Shown here: positions 34,083 through 43,046 of the stretch, piece after piece
How positions within the stretch are numbered: position 1 is the first letter of the stretch
Layout of the letters: every line of letters begins with the position of its first letter
Origin: Rugamonas apoptosis
GTDB taxonomy: Bacteria; Pseudomonadota; Gammaproteobacteria; Burkholderiales; Burkholderiaceae_D
Direction of reading: 5' to 3'
Assembly: GCF_014042355.1 (NCBI RefSeq)
Contig: NZ_JACEZU010000002.1
Span: 558,001 to 622,000 of the forward strand
Length of the DNA stretch: 64,000 bases
The notes under the pieces: generated by a model
Database searches by the model: none
Told to the model about the DNA's origin: nothing
What the model saw: the letters and a program-made list of their open reading frames with translations, nothing else
Made by a program: the position numbers and the translations under genes

Positions 34083-35601
34083 CGGTACGGCCTTTCTGCG
34101 TTCCCAGGTACAACTTCAACGCCCACCGCTGCGCCAGGTTTCCGTACGGCGGATGGAGCAGCCGGATCGGGAACCACGGGCGCTCCCTGAAGATGGACTT
34201 GCCATGCGACAGGGCATGGAATCCCTCGATGCCGTGGTAACTGCCGGAACCGGAGGCGCCAATGCCGCCGAACGGCAAATCGTTTTGAAACACATGCCAG
34301 CCCCAGTCATTGATCGTCATCCCGCCCGCGTGGGTGCGGCGGCGCAGCGCCTCGCTCTCGGCCTTGTTGGCGCCAAACCAGTACAGGGCCAGCGGCCTGG
34401 GCCGTTCGTTCACGTACGCAATGACCTGCTCAACATCGTCATAGGCGATGACCGGCAGGATGGGGCCGAAAATCTCTTCGCGACAGACCGCCATGTCATC
34501 GCTCGCATCCAGCACCAGATGCAAGGGCAGGCGCTGGCCGTGCGCGCCCTCCTCGCAAGCGATCACCCTGCCCCCCTTGGCGCGGGCGTCCGCCAGCATC
34601 CGGTGCAGCCGCTCCGCGTGGGCCGGCGTCACCACGTTCGAGTAGTCCGCGTCGCGCACGCTGGTGGCGGGATACATCCGGCGAAAATGCATCTTCACCG
34701 CTTCGACGAAGCTGTCCAGGCGTTCGCGCGGCACCAGCGCGTAATCGGGCGCGACGCAGATCTGGCCGCAGTTAAAGCCCTTGCCGTGCGCGATGCGGGC
34801 CGCCGCCTCCGCCACCGACGCGCTGCGCGATACGATGGCCGGCGACTTGCCGCCCAGCTCCAGCGTCACCGGCACCAGGTTCTCGGCCGCCGCGCGCATT
34901 ACGTGGCGCCCCACGACGGTCGAGCCGGTGAAGATCAGATGGTCGAAGGGCAGCGCGGAAAAGGCGCGCCCGACTTCCACGTCGCCGCCGAGCACGCATA
35001 CCTCGTCCGGCTCGAACGCGTCGGCCAGCATGGTTCTCAGGGCGCGGGTGGTATGGGGCGAAAATTCCGACATCTTGATCAGGGCGCGGTTGCCGGCGGC
35101 CAGGCTGGCGACGAGCGGACCGAGCGATAAATAGACGGGGAAATTCCAGGGTGCGATGATGCCGACCACCCCTTTGGGCTGGTACTCGACCCAGGCGCTG
35201 TTGACCGCGAACAGCAGCTCGGCGCTGCGGCGGCGCGGCTTCATCCATTTGTCCAGCTGCCCTATCGTGTGGCGGATGGCCGTCGCCACCGTCAGCAGGT
35301 CGCCAATTTTGGACTCGGCGACCGAGCGGATGCCGAAGTCCGCCGACAGCGCGTCGCACAGCGCATCCTGGTGCTGGCGCAAGGCCTTCAGCAGGCGGCG
35401 CAACTTGTCCTTGCGCTGGGCGGCGTCGGGATACGGTTGGGCCAGATAGGCGGCGCGCTGGCGCGCCAGCAACTGCGCCAGGTGCGCCGGCGGTGGCTGA
35501 TCCAGATCCACGCTGGCGGCACGCGCCGGTGGCGCATGGGCTGGCAGCGGATCGACATAGGCCGGCGAAGCAGGTAATGGGGTGGCGACTATCGTGTTCA
35601 T
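34063..35601 (-). CDS. Aldehyde dehydrogenase, coniferyl-aldehyde/AlkH-like class
   Basis: 512 aa NAD(P)-dependent aldehyde dehydrogenase of the class-3-like/coniferyl aldehyde dehydrogenase group. Key motifs: GIIAPWNFPVYLSLGPLVAS, FTGSTVVGRHVMRAAAENLV, the general-base TLELGGKSPAIV and the nucleophile Cys in GFNCGQICVAPDY. C-terminal segments (MTINDWGWHVFQNDLPFGGI) match this class, which includes membrane-associated fatty-aldehyde enzymes. By position it should oxidise the aldehyde produced by the GMC dehydrogenase. It is cotranscribed with the reductase and lies 19 nt after the porin gene. Confidence 0.92.
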   Translation of the reverse strand: MNTIVATPLPASPAYVDPLPAHAPPARAASVDLDQPPPAHLAQLLARQRAAYLAQPYPDAAQRKDKLRRLLKALRQHQDALCDALSADFGIRSVAESKIGDLLTVATAIRHTIGQLDKWMKPRRRSAELLFAVNSAWVEYQPKGVVGIIAPWNFPVYLSLGPLVASLAAGNRALIKMSEFSPHTTRALRTMLADAFEPDEVCVLGGDVEVGRAFSALPFDHLIFTGSTVVGRHVMRAAAENLVPVTLELGGKSPAIVSRSASVAEAAARIAHGKGFNCGQICVAPDYALVPRERLDSFVEAVKMHFRRMYPATSVRDADYSNVVTPAHAERLHRMLADARAKGGRVIACEEGAHGQRLPLHLVLDASDDMAVCREEIFGPILPVIAYDDVEQVIAYVNERPRPLALYWFGANKAESEALRRRTHAGGMTINDWGWHVFQNDLPFGGIGASGSGSYHGIEGFHALSHGKSIFRERPWFPIRLLHPPYGNLAQRWALKLYLGTQKGRTDVNTHK

Positions 35602-35620
35602 GCGTGGCTCTCCGGTGCGT

Positions 35621-36304
35621 TCAAAAGCGATAGCTGATGCCGGCGGAGACCATCAGCGGGTCCAGCCGCATCGTCAGACCGACGGGCATCGCGCCCAGCG
35701 CGGGAACGTAGCCGGTCGCCTTGGTTTTGACAAAGACCTTGCGGGCGTCGAGAAACACGCTCCAGCGGCGATCGACAGGGAGGTTGAAACCGGCCTGGAT
35801 CACGCTACCCCAGGCGTTGTCCACCGACAGCCCGGCGGTATCGCCATCGCGGGTGGAGACGGTCCGGGTGTAATTGACGCCGGCGCCCACGTAGGGTTCG
35901 ACCGGGCCGACACTGCCCGGACTGTAGATGACGGTCCACATCAGCGGCGCGTACTTGATCTTCCCCAGCACCCCCGTCAATGGCCCGTTCGGCTGGACGT
36001 ACGCGCCCAGCACGCCAGCCGCGTGCAAGGTGGTGGTCGGCGGCCGCCCAAGGGCGAACAGCGACTGCCAGCGCGGCGCAATCTGATAAGCGACATCGAG
36101 CCCGACGCTCGTATTGTTGTCGACGTCGACCCGCGCGCCCGGCACCGTTTGCCCGCGCGGCATTTCCGCACTGGTGTCGCTGTGGAAGCGGATCAGCCCG
36201 GCCGCCGCGCGGACGGTCCAGGGCGACAGCTCCGGGGTGGCGATTTCGGCGTGCGCCTGGCACGCCACCAGGGCGATCAATCCCGCCGTTGAACGATATT
36301 TCAT
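35621..36304 (-). CDS. OmpW family outer-membrane protein (AlkL-like)
   Basis: 227 aa eight-stranded barrel porin. ATG at 36304 with GGAG gives a signal peptide cleaved after ACQAHA. The OmpW pattern is visible (WTVRAAAGLIRFHSD ... VGLDVAYQIAPRW ... YVQPNGPLTGVLGKIKYAPL ... VEPYVGAGVNYTRT), ending VSAGISYRF with terminal Phe. AlkL, the homologue in the alk operon, allows hydrophobic substrates to cross the outer membrane; the same is inferred here from context. It heads the minus-strand porin-aldehyde dehydrogenase-reductase operon, divergent from the desaturase gene. Confidence 0.9.
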   Translation of the reverse strand: MKYRSTAGLIALVACQAHAEIATPELSPWTVRAAAGLIRFHSDTSAEMPRGQTVPGARVDVDNNTSVGLDVAYQIAPRWQSLFALGRPPTTTLHAAGVLGAYVQPNGPLTGVLGKIKYAPLMWTVIYSPGSVGPVEPYVGAGVNYTRTVSTRDGDTAGLSVDNAWGSVIQAGFNLPVDRRWSVFLDARKVFVKTKATGYVPALGAMPVGLTMRLDPLMVSAGISYRF

Positions 36305-36389
36305 GCTGGTCTCCAATCCGGTGGATGGCCTCTGGCGGCCACATCTGTTTGTAGATTGGAGTTTCCATGCAAACCAGCGGCCCCACACC

Positions 36390-36404
36390 ACCCTAAAGAG
36401 TGGG
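36390..36404. promoter_or_regulatory. Candidate operator A, CCCACTCTTTAGGG-type
   Basis: Reads CCCTAAAGAGTGGG (CCCACTCTTTAGGG on the other strand) inside a larger imperfect palindrome of CACC/GGTG repeats (36382-36414) between the OmpW and desaturase genes. A similar CCCACTTAGGGG occurs in the other divergent promoter region of the cluster at 40434-40445. It is proposed as a binding site for the AlkS/MalT-like regulator encoded at 37612-40344. Confidence 0.45.
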
Positions 36405-36527
36405 TGTGGTGGTGGCTTCCGGCCCTAGACTTCAGCAGGTCGGCTCACCACAGCAGTTGAACCACGACTACCGGGAAGCGCCACCGTGGCCGGTGCTTCC
36501 CGCAACTACAACTAACCGGAGACATCC

Positions 36528-37424
36528 ATGACTATGACCTCATCCCCCGCCGCCGCGTTCACCGTCCCCCCCGACAAGCAGGCGCGGCTTCGCGCCTTGC
36601 TGCGGATCCCCACCATCTCCGCCTCTGTGGCGCTGTGCCTGGCACTGGTCGTACTGGGGGTGGGCGTGACCGATCTGCTGGCCCTGCGCGGCCAGATCGG
36701 GCTGCTGACGGGCGCGGCCCTCAACAGCTTCTTCATGTACTGGGCTTTCACGGTGGTGCACGACGCCATCCATCGGGCGGCGGCCAGCAACCAGTCGCTC
36801 AATGACTGGATGGGCCGCTTTGCCCTGCTGTTTTTCGCGCCGCACGTCGGCCTCGGCCTGTTCCGCTGGGCCCACATCCAGCATCACCGCTTCACCAATG
36901 GCTCCAACGATCCGGACAACTGGCTGCATGGCCCATGGTGGTCGATGCCGTTTCGCTTTCTGCTGATCGACGTCGGCTACATGATCTTCGTGCTGCGCCA
37001 TGGCGATGCGAGCGGAAGACGGGCCCTGCGCGTCACCGTGCGGACGGCGGCGCTGACCGCCTGCGCCGTCGCGGTGCTCACCTATCTGGGCTATGGCTGG
37101 GAAGTGCTGTTGCTGTGGTTCGTGCCGTCACGGATCACGCTGGTCACCACCGGCTTCGTGTTCTTCTGGCTGCCCCATGTGAAAAACGACGTGCCCGCCG
37201 CGCACGACGTGACCCTGGCAACCTCGATCCGGCTCGGGCACGAGTGGCTGCTCCATCCCTTGTTCCAATTCCACAACTACCATTTGATCCACCACCTGTT
37301 CCCCAGCATGCCGTCGCACCGACACCCCCAGACCTGGCGGCTGCTGGAGCCGGAATTACGCAAGCGCAACCTGCAGGTGCAGCACGGCTTCGCCATCCGG
37401 CCCACGGTCCATGCGGCCAATTAA
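36528..37424 (+). CDS. Membrane di-iron fatty acid desaturase/hydroxylase family protein
   Basis: 298 aa integral membrane enzyme with four predicted TM helices and three His boxes: HDAIH (78-82), HIQHH (116-120, followed by RFTNGSNDPDNW) and HLIHH (252-256, within FHNYHLIHHLFPSMPSH). These fit the desaturase/MocD/CrtR branch and not AlkB, which is about 400 aa with HELxH, EHNxGHH and LQRHSDHH boxes. The rubredoxin gene follows 10 nt later, so rubredoxin is the likely electron donor. GGAG precedes the ATG. In place of AlkB it probably hydroxylates or desaturates the cluster's aliphatic substrate. Confidence 0.85.
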   Translation: MTMTSSPAAAFTVPPDKQARLRALLRIPTISASVALCLALVVLGVGVTDLLALRGQIGLLTGAALNSFFMYWAFTVVHDAIHRAAASNQSLNDWMGRFALLFFAPHVGLGLFRWAHIQHHRFTNGSNDPDNWLHGPWWSMPFRFLLIDVGYMIFVLRHGDASGRRALRVTVRTAALTACAVAVLTYLGYGWEVLLLWFVPSRITLVTTGFVFFWLPHVKNDVPAAHDVTLATSIRLGHEWLLHPLFQFHNYHLIHHLFPSMPSHRHPQTWRLLEPELRKRNLQVQHGFAIRPTVHAAN

Positions 37425-37434
37425 GGAGAACGCG

Positions 37435-37599
37435 ATGAGAACCTGGCAATGTAATTTCTGCTCGCATATTTATGACGAGGCCAAAGGCGATCCCGCCAAC
37501 GGCATCCTGGCGGGCACCCGGCTGGAAGACCTGCCGGAGACGTGGATCTGCCCTGATTGCGGCGCGGGCAAGGCCGACTATCACCTGCTCGACGAATAA
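37435..37599 (+). CDS. Rubredoxin (AlkG-like)
   Basis: 54 aa iron protein with the two CxxC knuckles CNFCSHIYDEAKGDP and CPDCGAGKADY, which ligate one iron. Single-domain length fits standard rubredoxins; AlkG of P. putida GPo1 has two domains. ATG at 37435 follows TTAAGGAG; the frame upstream belongs to the desaturase reading region. It lies 10 nt after the desaturase gene, so the pair forms one operon, and electrons should come from the AlkT-like reductase at 32811. Confidence 0.95.
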   Translation: MRTWQCNFCSHIYDEAKGDPANGILAGTRLEDLPETWICPDCGAGKADYHLLDE

Positions 37600-37611
37600 G
37601 CCCGGGGCGGC

Positions 37612-40344
37612 TTAGCTGGCCGGGGACAGTATCCGCAAGATACGGGCCCGCGCCAGCGCCGCGGCCCGGTTTTTCACGCCCAGCTTGCTGTACAGATTTT
37701 TCAGATGCCATTTCACGGTTTCCACCGAACGGCCCGTGCGATCTGAAATCTGTTGGTTGCTCAAGCCCTGTTCCAGTAACTGGAGGAACTCGACTTCGCG
37801 CGCGGTCAGCTTGTCGAGCTGCACGTCATTGACCGACGCTGCCGGCGCAGACGCCGCCCCCGCCGCGATGCACAAGCGTTCAAGCAAGGCCAGTTCCGCC
37901 ACCTGCGTCAAGCCAAAGTCCCTCGCTTTGGCCTGCGCCAGCAGCGCTTGCAACTGCGGCGCGCGGCTCAGCAAGGGCCACACCAGCTGCTGCGGCGCCG
38001 CCTCCATCAACGCCATCGACAACTGCCGCAGCGCCTGCCGCTGGTCGCCATCGCGCAAGCGCAGGTGACAGGCCAGCAATCGCAGCTCGACCAGGTCACG
38101 CAACCGCCCTTGCGTCTGGGCCCGCTTGACTTCGCTCGCGATCGCTTCCCAGCGGCTGGCCGAGCCTCCGCCCACCGCATCCAGTTCCAGCGCCGCCATC
38201 AATACGTCGCCCTGGCTGGGCACGGTGGCGTCGCCGGGCGGCAGGCCGCGCCTGGCCAGCGCCTTGGCTTCCTCGATCCGCCCCTGCAGCAGCAGTTGCC
38301 GGACGCGCGCGGCGCACAACATCCGGGCCAGGCGCGGCGGATAGGCATGGGCCACGGCTTCCAGCGCATCCAGGGCAAACCCGGTCTCGCCCGGCAAGGC
38401 GGCCAGGGCCACGCAGCAAGACAAGCCCTGCGCCACCGTATCGACCACGCCATGCAGCGCCGCCATGCGCAGGCCGCTGGCCGCGGCTTCGCGCGCCTCG
38501 CCGACATGGCCCAGGTCCAGCAACGCGCGGGCGTGCACGAAGTCCATCACCGCGACCGCGTACGAATCGGCTCCAGCCAGCTCGGCCACGCCGGGACGGG
38601 CCGCCGCCAGCACGTCGCTGGCACGCCCCGGGGCGCCCCGCTGCAGATGGATCGATGCCTTCACGGTGGCGACCCAGGCATGCCCGTAGGGACTGCCTGC
38701 GCGCTCGGCCGCGCCGCTGGCCGTCTCCATGTGGCGCTGCGCGGCATCGAGCTCGCCCATCGCCAGCTCCACCAGGGCCGCGCCCGACGCCACGGTCGCC
38801 AGCCCCAGCGCGTCGCGCGCCTCATATCCCTTGAGCCACAACAGGGCTTCGCGATGCGCATCGGCCAGCGCGTCGAGATTGACGCCGACCACGACCCGCA
38901 TCACGCCCAGGCGCATGTCCAGTTCCCGGTCCGCCAGCCCCTGCCCTTCCATGGCGGCCACGCGCGCATCGATCGCATCGATGGCGCCACGGGCCTGCTC
39001 GTAGCGCAGCGAAAAGCACAGGGCCCACACGTACCAGACCATCGCGTTCAGGGAAACTTCCGTGCCGGCGGCCTGCAGGCAATCGATCCAGCGGATGTAC
39101 AGGGCGAATCGCCCTTGATCGCCGACCACCACGCGCGCGATCCGGTCGAGCCAGCCAGATGCCTGTTCCAGCGCAGGGATCTGGATGGCCAGATCGATGG
39201 CCGTCGCCAGGTCGCCATGACCGGCATGCCATTGGGCCGCGCGCTCCAGCAACTGCCGGCGCCGCTGGGCGGAGATGGCCAGCCGCCCCTGCGCCAGCAG
39301 GTGCTGGCGCAGCAGGGTATGCATACGCAACCAGCGTTGGCCACGGTCCAGCGGAAACACCAGTGCATTGCGCTCCAGTATCTGCGCGATCCAGCTTGTC
39401 GCCTGGGCAGTCCCGCTGACATGGACCGCCAGCTCGGCATTGAATTCCCGCAGCAAGGCCATCTCCTGCAAGAAACCCACCAGCGGCGGCTCGAAGCTGC
39501 TCAGCAAGCTTCGCATCAGCACGGCGGCGACGTCATGATCGTCGCCGGAAAAACGCTGTCGCACATCCGCGTCGGACCAGCCTTCTCCCACCAGCACTTG
39601 CAGCAGCCGCACGGCCGCCGGCCAGCCTTCGGTCAAGGCCTCGATCGCGGCGAGCGTCGGTGGCTGCGGCAGCCGCCCGCCCGCCGCCAGGAACAGCCGC
39701 TCGATATCGGCGTACGCGAAACGCAGTTGGTCGACGCCGATATCGACGCCGCCGATTTCCAGCCGCGCCCGCGCGCCGTCGACGGGAATGGCCACCGTGC
39801 TGGCGATGACGATGCGCACGTGGGCGCCGGAGCCGAACACCAGGTGATCGATGAAGCCACCCAGTTGGGCATCCTGGCAACATTGCAGGTTGTCGATGAA
39901 GATGACGGTCGGCCGCGCCAGGTGCGCGATCTTGTCCACGATGGTATCGGCCGCCGCCTCGTTGGCGTGCGCCACGAGACTTGCGCCGGCCCTGGACGCC
40001 GCCCCATCGCGCCCGTCATGCGCCAGCGCCACATCGAGCAGATAGGCCAGCTCCGCGACCGAGTCGTCGCGGTCGTCGAGTGACAGCCAGAGGCAGCGGT
40101 GACGCGCCGCCTGCGCGCGGTAAAGTTCGGCGAGCAGCACGGTCTTGCCGTAGCCGGGCGGCGCGCTCACGCGCACCAGCTTCGGCAGTTGCGTGGCCTC
40201 GATCAGCGCCAGCAAGGCCCTGGGCCGCAGCGCTTCGAACGCCCAATACGGCGGCGCCAGCTTGCCTCGCGCGCCATTGGCGAGCATGGGCGGCGTGGCC
40301 GGTTCCGGCTGGGGCCGGCCCGCCGCCGGCGATCTCATCGTCAT
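37612..40344 (-). CDS. LuxR family regulator, MalT/AlkS type (LAL)
   Basis: 910 aa large ATP-binding LuxR regulator. Walker A is APPGYGKTV near residues 61-69, the Walker-B-like TVIFIDNLQCC follows, then a helical TPR-like middle domain of about 500 residues, and the LuxR HTH at about 848-905 (LTAREVEFLQLLEQGLSNQQ, SVETVKWHLKNLYSKLGVKN). AlkS, which senses alkanes, has this architecture. The ATG at 40344 has GGGGGAG upstream. It converges with the rubredoxin gene (12 nt) and is divergent from the GMC alcohol dehydrogenase. It is the obvious activator of the cluster. Confidence 0.92.
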   Translation of the reverse strand: MTMRSPAAGRPQPEPATPPMLANGARGKLAPPYWAFEALRPRALLALIEATQLPKLVRVSAPPGYGKTVLLAELYRAQAARHRCLWLSLDDRDDSVAELAYLLDVALAHDGRDGAASRAGASLVAHANEAAADTIVDKIAHLARPTVIFIDNLQCCQDAQLGGFIDHLVFGSGAHVRIVIASTVAIPVDGARARLEIGGVDIGVDQLRFAYADIERLFLAAGGRLPQPPTLAAIEALTEGWPAAVRLLQVLVGEGWSDADVRQRFSGDDHDVAAVLMRSLLSSFEPPLVGFLQEMALLREFNAELAVHVSGTAQATSWIAQILERNALVFPLDRGQRWLRMHTLLRQHLLAQGRLAISAQRRRQLLERAAQWHAGHGDLATAIDLAIQIPALEQASGWLDRIARVVVGDQGRFALYIRWIDCLQAAGTEVSLNAMVWYVWALCFSLRYEQARGAIDAIDARVAAMEGQGLADRELDMRLGVMRVVVGVNLDALADAHREALLWLKGYEARDALGLATVASGAALVELAMGELDAAQRHMETASGAAERAGSPYGHAWVATVKASIHLQRGAPGRASDVLAAARPGVAELAGADSYAVAVMDFVHARALLDLGHVGEAREAAASGLRMAALHGVVDTVAQGLSCCVALAALPGETGFALDALEAVAHAYPPRLARMLCAARVRQLLLQGRIEEAKALARRGLPPGDATVPSQGDVLMAALELDAVGGGSASRWEAIASEVKRAQTQGRLRDLVELRLLACHLRLRDGDQRQALRQLSMALMEAAPQQLVWPLLSRAPQLQALLAQAKARDFGLTQVAELALLERLCIAAGAASAPAASVNDVQLDKLTAREVEFLQLLEQGLSNQQISDRTGRSVETVKWHLKNLYSKLGVKNRAAALARARILRILSPAS

Positions 40345-40432
40345 TACTTCGTCTCCCCCTGATACGGCGCGGCCGGTTCTGTTTGTTTTAAGCGACACCA
40401 TAGCCCCGCATGGCATTTTAACCGCGTGCGAG

Positions 40433-40480
40433 CCCCACTTAGGGGTGGTCTCTATTTCCCCTCCCGCATTTAAGGTGGGG
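40433..40480. promoter_or_regulatory. Candidate operators B and C in the regulator/GMC divergent promoter
   Basis: Site B (40433-40448) reads CCCCACTTAGGGGTGG on the plus strand; site C (40467-40480), on the minus strand, reads CCCCACCTTAAATGC. Both share CCCAC-(C)TTA, as does site A at 36390-36404. The GMC start lies 22 nt after site C. The arrangement of two inverted sites next to a LAL regulator gene suggests autoregulation plus activation of the GMC gene. Confidence 0.45.
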
Positions 40481-40501
40481 AAAACCACAAGGAGACCGAA
40501 T

Positions 40502-42100
40502 GTGATAAACGAAGTCGATTACATCATCATCGGCGCCGGCTCGGCCGGCGCCGTCCTGGCGGCGCGCCTGAGCGAGAACCCGGCGGCGCGGGTCGTCCTG
40601 CTCGAGGCGGGCGGCACCAGCGATACGCTGTTGCACCGCGCCCCGATAGGCGCCGCCGCGCTGATGCCGCGCAGGAATGCCCACAACTGGGCCTTTGACA
40701 CGGTCGCGCAGCCGGGGCTGGGCGGACGGCGCGGCTACCAGCCCCGCGGCCGCGGCCTGGGCGGATCCTCGTCGATCAACGCGATGGCCTATGTGCGCGG
40801 GCACCGCAGCGACTATGACCACTGGGCCGCCCTCGGCAACCCGGGCTGGAGCTATGCGGAAGTCCTGCCCTATTTCAAGCGCGCGGAATCGAACGAACGC
40901 ATGGGAGAACCGTTCCACGGACGCAGCGGCCCCTATCCCGTGATGGACCAGCGCAGCGGGAACGGCTTCACCCAGAGCTTCCTGGACGCGGCGGTCCAGG
41001 CCGGCTACCGGCTCAACGCCGACTTCAACGGCGCCGAACAGGAAGGTTTCGGGCGCTTCCAGCTCAACCAGGTGAACGGCGAGCGCTGCTCCGTTTCCCG
41101 GGCCTACCTGGAACCGTACATCGGCAGGCGCGCCAACCTGCAGGTGCTGACCCACGCCCACGCCTGCCGCATCCTGACGCTCGACGGCCGGGCCTGCGGC
41201 GTCGAATTCCTCCGGGACGGGGTGCGCCAGTCGATCGGCGCGCGCGGCGAGGTCATCGTCTCGGCCGGCGTGTTCCAGTCGCCCCAGTTGCTGATGCTGT
41301 CGGGAATCGGCGAGCCCACGGCCCTGCAGGCCGCCGGCATCCCGGTGGTGCAGGCGCTGCCCGGTGTCGGACGCAATCTGCAAGACCATATCGACTTCAC
41401 CTTCGTCAGCCGTTGCGACCACCTTGACCTGGCCGGTTTTTCGCTGGCCGGCGGCGCCAGGATGCTGGGGCAGATGCTGCGCTGGCGGCGCGAACGGCGC
41501 GGCTTCGTCGCCTCCAATTTCGCCGAGGCGGGTGGCTTCCTGAAAACCCGGCCGGACCTGAGCGCGCCGGATGTGCAACTGCACTTTCTGCTGGCCATGG
41601 TCGAGAACCACGGCCGCAGCGTCCGCTGGGGCCATGGTTACTCCACCCACGTATGCTGCCTGCGGCCGCGCTCGCGCGGCAGCGTCACCCTGGCCAGCGC
41701 CGATCCGCTGGCCGCACCCGTGATCGACCCGCGCTTCCTCGACCATCCGGCCGATCTCGACACGCTGGTGGCCGGCTTCAAACTGACCCGCCACCTGCTC
41801 GGCCAGCCGGCCCTGATGCGGCATGGCCCGCGCGGCCTGAACGCGCAGAACCTGGACGACGACGACGCCATCCGCGCGGCGATCCGCGCCGGTGCCGACA
41901 CCGTCTACCATCCGGTCGGCACCTGCGCGATGGGGACGCACGGCGAGGCGGTGGTGGACGCGCACTTGCGCGTGCATGGCATGCGGGGACTGCGCGTGGT
42001 GGACGCATCGGTGATGCCCACGCTGATCGGTGGCAACACCAATGCCGCGACCGTGATGATCGCCGAGAAGGCCGCCGACCTGATCCTCGGCGCGGGCTGA
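40502..42100 (+). CDS. GMC family alcohol dehydrogenase (AlkJ-like)
   Basis: 532 aa FAD-dependent choline-dehydrogenase-like enzyme. It opens with VDYIIIGAGSAGAVLAARLS (ADP-binding) and has the GMC signatures RGRGLGGSSSINAMAYVRGH and SAGVFQSPQLLMLSGIGEP; the active-site His is in YHPVGTCAMG and its partner in LIGGNTNAATVMIAEKAADL. The start is GTG at 40502, seven nt behind AAGGAG; the overlapping ATG at 40500 is out of frame and stops at once (ATGTGA). AlkJ passes electrons from alcohols to the quinone pool; the same role is inferred here. Confidence 0.92.
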   Translation: MINEVDYIIIGAGSAGAVLAARLSENPAARVVLLEAGGTSDTLLHRAPIGAAALMPRRNAHNWAFDTVAQPGLGGRRGYQPRGRGLGGSSSINAMAYVRGHRSDYDHWAALGNPGWSYAEVLPYFKRAESNERMGEPFHGRSGPYPVMDQRSGNGFTQSFLDAAVQAGYRLNADFNGAEQEGFGRFQLNQVNGERCSVSRAYLEPYIGRRANLQVLTHAHACRILTLDGRACGVEFLRDGVRQSIGARGEVIVSAGVFQSPQLLMLSGIGEPTALQAAGIPVVQALPGVGRNLQDHIDFTFVSRCDHLDLAGFSLAGGARMLGQMLRWRRERRGFVASNFAEAGGFLKTRPDLSAPDVQLHFLLAMVENHGRSVRWGHGYSTHVCCLRPRSRGSVTLASADPLAAPVIDPRFLDHPADLDTLVAGFKLTRHLLGQPALMRHGPRGLNAQNLDDDDAIRAAIRAGADTVYHPVGTCAMGTHGEAVVDAHLRVHGMRGLRVVDASVMPTLIGGNTNAATVMIAEKAADLILGAG

Positions 42101-42134
42101 CGGCCGGCATTCACGCCGGCCACCGGGCCGGCGG

Positions 42135-42195
42135 GGTTCCGCATTCGGTTCCGCATTCGGTTCCGCGTTCGGTTCCGCATTCGTTCCGCGTTCGG
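42135..42195. repeat. 12-bp tandem repeat, about five copies
   Basis: Units of GGTTCCGCATTC, with A/G variation at one position and one 11-bp copy, lie between the GMC stop and the convergent enoyl-CoA hydratase stop. It is outside coding sequence. Slipped-strand variation in copy number is likely; the GC-rich flanks may also act as a weak terminator. Confidence 0.75.
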
Positions 42196-42204
42196 GCCGC
42201 CCCA

Positions 42205-43008
42205 TCAACGGCCCGGAAACACGGGCGGGCGGCGCGCGGCGAACGCGCGCACGCCCTCGGCGAAGGCGGGCAGGTCGATCATCTCGCGCTGCCGGTCCCG
42301 TTCATAAGCGAGTTGCTGCTCCAGGCTGTTGCTGTCGGCCGCCGCGAACACGCGCCTGGCTTCCAGCGCGGCATGGGCCGGCAGCGCCGCCAGGCGGCTG
42401 GCGATGAGGCGCGCCACGTCGGGCAGGGCCGCGTCTTCCACGCAGCGCCACACCAGGCCCCACTGCTCCGCCTGCTCGGCGCCGATGCGCTCGCCGAGCA
42501 AGGTCAGGCCCATGGCGCGCGCGCCGCCGATGCGGCGCGGTAGCAACCAGCTCGCGCCCATGTCCGGCACCAGCCCCAGGGCCGGCATGAAGGACAGGTA
42601 CAAATAACTTGAACGCGCCGCCACCACGATGTCGGCGGCCAGCACCATGCCGACCGAGCCCCCCACGGCCGCGCCGTTCAGGGCGCACACGATGGGCACT
42701 GGCGACTCGCACATCTCCAGGATCAGGCGATTGGTCGCGCGCTCCATCCAGTCGGCCACCCGTTCGCCCGTGCTCTTGCCATCGGGCGCGTCCGGCTCCA
42801 TGCCGCCCAGGTCGGCGCCCGAGGAAAACGCCTTGCCGGCGCCGGTCAGGATCACGGCCCGCACCTCGGGCCGGGCCGTCACCTCGGCCAGGGCCGCGCG
42901 CAATGCCTCGACCAGCGGGAAGGTCAGCGCGTTGAGCCGCGCCGGTTGGTTCAGGGTCAGGGTGGCGATGCCATCGCTCACTTCGCTCAATACATAATCG
43001 GTCGTCAT
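42205..43008 (-). CDS. Enoyl-CoA hydratase/isomerase family protein
   Basis: 267 aa crotonase. Motifs: LNQPARLNALTFPLVEALRA, GAGKAFSSGADL, NGAAVGGSVGMVLAADIVVA and FMPALGLVPDMGASWLLPRR. The Asp in VPDMG is in the PaaG-type catalytic position, so isomerase or hydratase activity cannot be separated. ATG at 43008 has GGAG at 8 nt; the open frame upstream of it is not coding. It is the last gene of the long minus-strand beta-oxidation operon running from the thiolase at 50711. Confidence 0.92.
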   Translation of the reverse strand: MTTDYVLSEVSDGIATLTLNQPARLNALTFPLVEALRAALAEVTARPEVRAVILTGAGKAFSSGADLGGMEPDAPDGKSTGERVADWMERATNRLILEMCESPVPIVCALNGAAVGGSVGMVLAADIVVAARSSYLYLSFMPALGLVPDMGASWLLPRRIGGARAMGLTLLGERIGAEQAEQWGLVWRCVEDAALPDVARLIASRLAALPAHAALEARRVFAAADSNSLEQQLAYERDRQREMIDLPAFAEGVRAFAARRPPVFPGR

Positions 43009-43046
43009 CAGTTCATCTCCGCGGGTAATTGGTGTCAGGGGCAGGT

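Noticed and set aside
36528..37424. Calling the membrane di-iron protein AlkB
   Set aside because: Too short, and its His boxes and the RFTNGSNDPDNW segment are of the desaturase branch, not of alkane 1-monooxygenase.
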